Source of the DNA: JAIPEL01 sp050115795 | GTDB lineage: Bacteria > Desulfobacterota > Desulfobacteria > Desulfobacterales > CAFBRK01 | Length of the DNA stretch: 20,680 nt | Assembly (NCBI GenBank): GCA_050115795.1 | Contig: JASFPT010000040.1 | Coordinates: 1-20,680, forward strand | Direction of reading: 5' to 3' | Shown: piece after piece, positions 20,554 to 20,680 of the stretch | How the letters are laid out: every line of letters starts with the position of its first letter | Numbering within the stretch: the first letter of the stretch is position 1 | Translations under genes and position numbers: made by a program | The notes under the pieces: model-generated | The model's input: only the letters and a program-made list of their open reading frames with translations | Databases searched by the model: none | What the model was told of the DNA's origin: nothing

Positions 20554-20680
20554 TTGAGGGAGCTGTTTTGTGAAAATTCACTCTGGTTTTGACGCTCAGG
20601 GCCGCGGAGGGGTTTCGCGGGAGGGCGCCCAGCGCTGAAATTTTCTGTCTGCCGCATGGGGTTGTTTGGGGACCAACTCG

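Noticed and set aside
1..20680. CRISPR array, insertion sequence or prophage
   Set aside because: No spacer-separated direct repeats, transposase, integrase or phage structural genes were seen; the repeats present are palindromic or within coding sequence.

Overview
The window is a GC-rich stretch of bacterial chromosome carrying mostly housekeeping genes. It has 19 protein-coding genes I can support (one cut by the left edge) and two tRNAs, with no phage, plasmid, transposase, rRNA or CRISPR content. Gene content (NH3-dependent NAD synthase, TIGR01212-type radical SAM protein, MnmG, DnaJ/Hpt/zinc-ribbon cluster, IHF-alpha, purE next to a TsaC-like gene, many small regulators) and the loose spacing with many palindromes suggest a sulfate-reducer-type deltaproteobacterium (Desulfobacterota). 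That assignment is inference, since no rRNA is present. || Left part (1-5,300): two tandem secreted DUF4139-like paralogs on the minus strand, then nadE (minus), divergent from a hot-dog thioesterase (plus), then a radical SAM gene (minus). Middle (5,500-11,700): a plus-strand run of mnmG (tRNA wobble modification), a CbpA-type DnaJ co-chaperone with a good sigma70 promoter, hypoxanthine phosphoribosyltransferase, a 711-residue acidic-repeat zinc-ribbon membrane protein, and tRNA-Met(CAU) between two intrinsic terminators. Regulator patch (11,800-14,070): two paralogous small proteins with an AbrB-like C-terminus flank ihfA and a tiny Arg/Asp-rich ORF; this patch includes the longest gene-poor, AT-richer gap. 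Right part (14,100-20,680): a PurD-like ATP-grasp protein (minus), then on plus a DUF1992 protein, a small two-helix membrane protein overlapping ddl, an orphan RimK-like ATP-grasp gene, purE overlapping a TsaC/YrdC gene, and tRNA-Leu(CAA). || The least expected feature is a family of dispersed palindromes. Five intergenic copies of a palindrome (arms ATAAAATCGC and GCGATTTTAT, 3-4 nt loop) occur in 14 kb. Three are paired at 6-9 nt with a second palindrome (TTCRCG, triloop ending in C, CGYGAA), and a fourth has a diverged partner. In three genes (nadE, purD-like, DUF1992) the stop codon is the TAA inside the palindrome arm. Two more genes end inside other repeats: ddl in a perfect 14-bp-arm palindrome and the radical SAM gene in a TTCGAATTT-rich repeat. 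Two inverted-repeat-bounded segments built from AGCTGTTAAGC-like units also bracket the orphan ATP-grasp gene. Repeats attached to gene 3' ends are the main candidate for something not yet described here.
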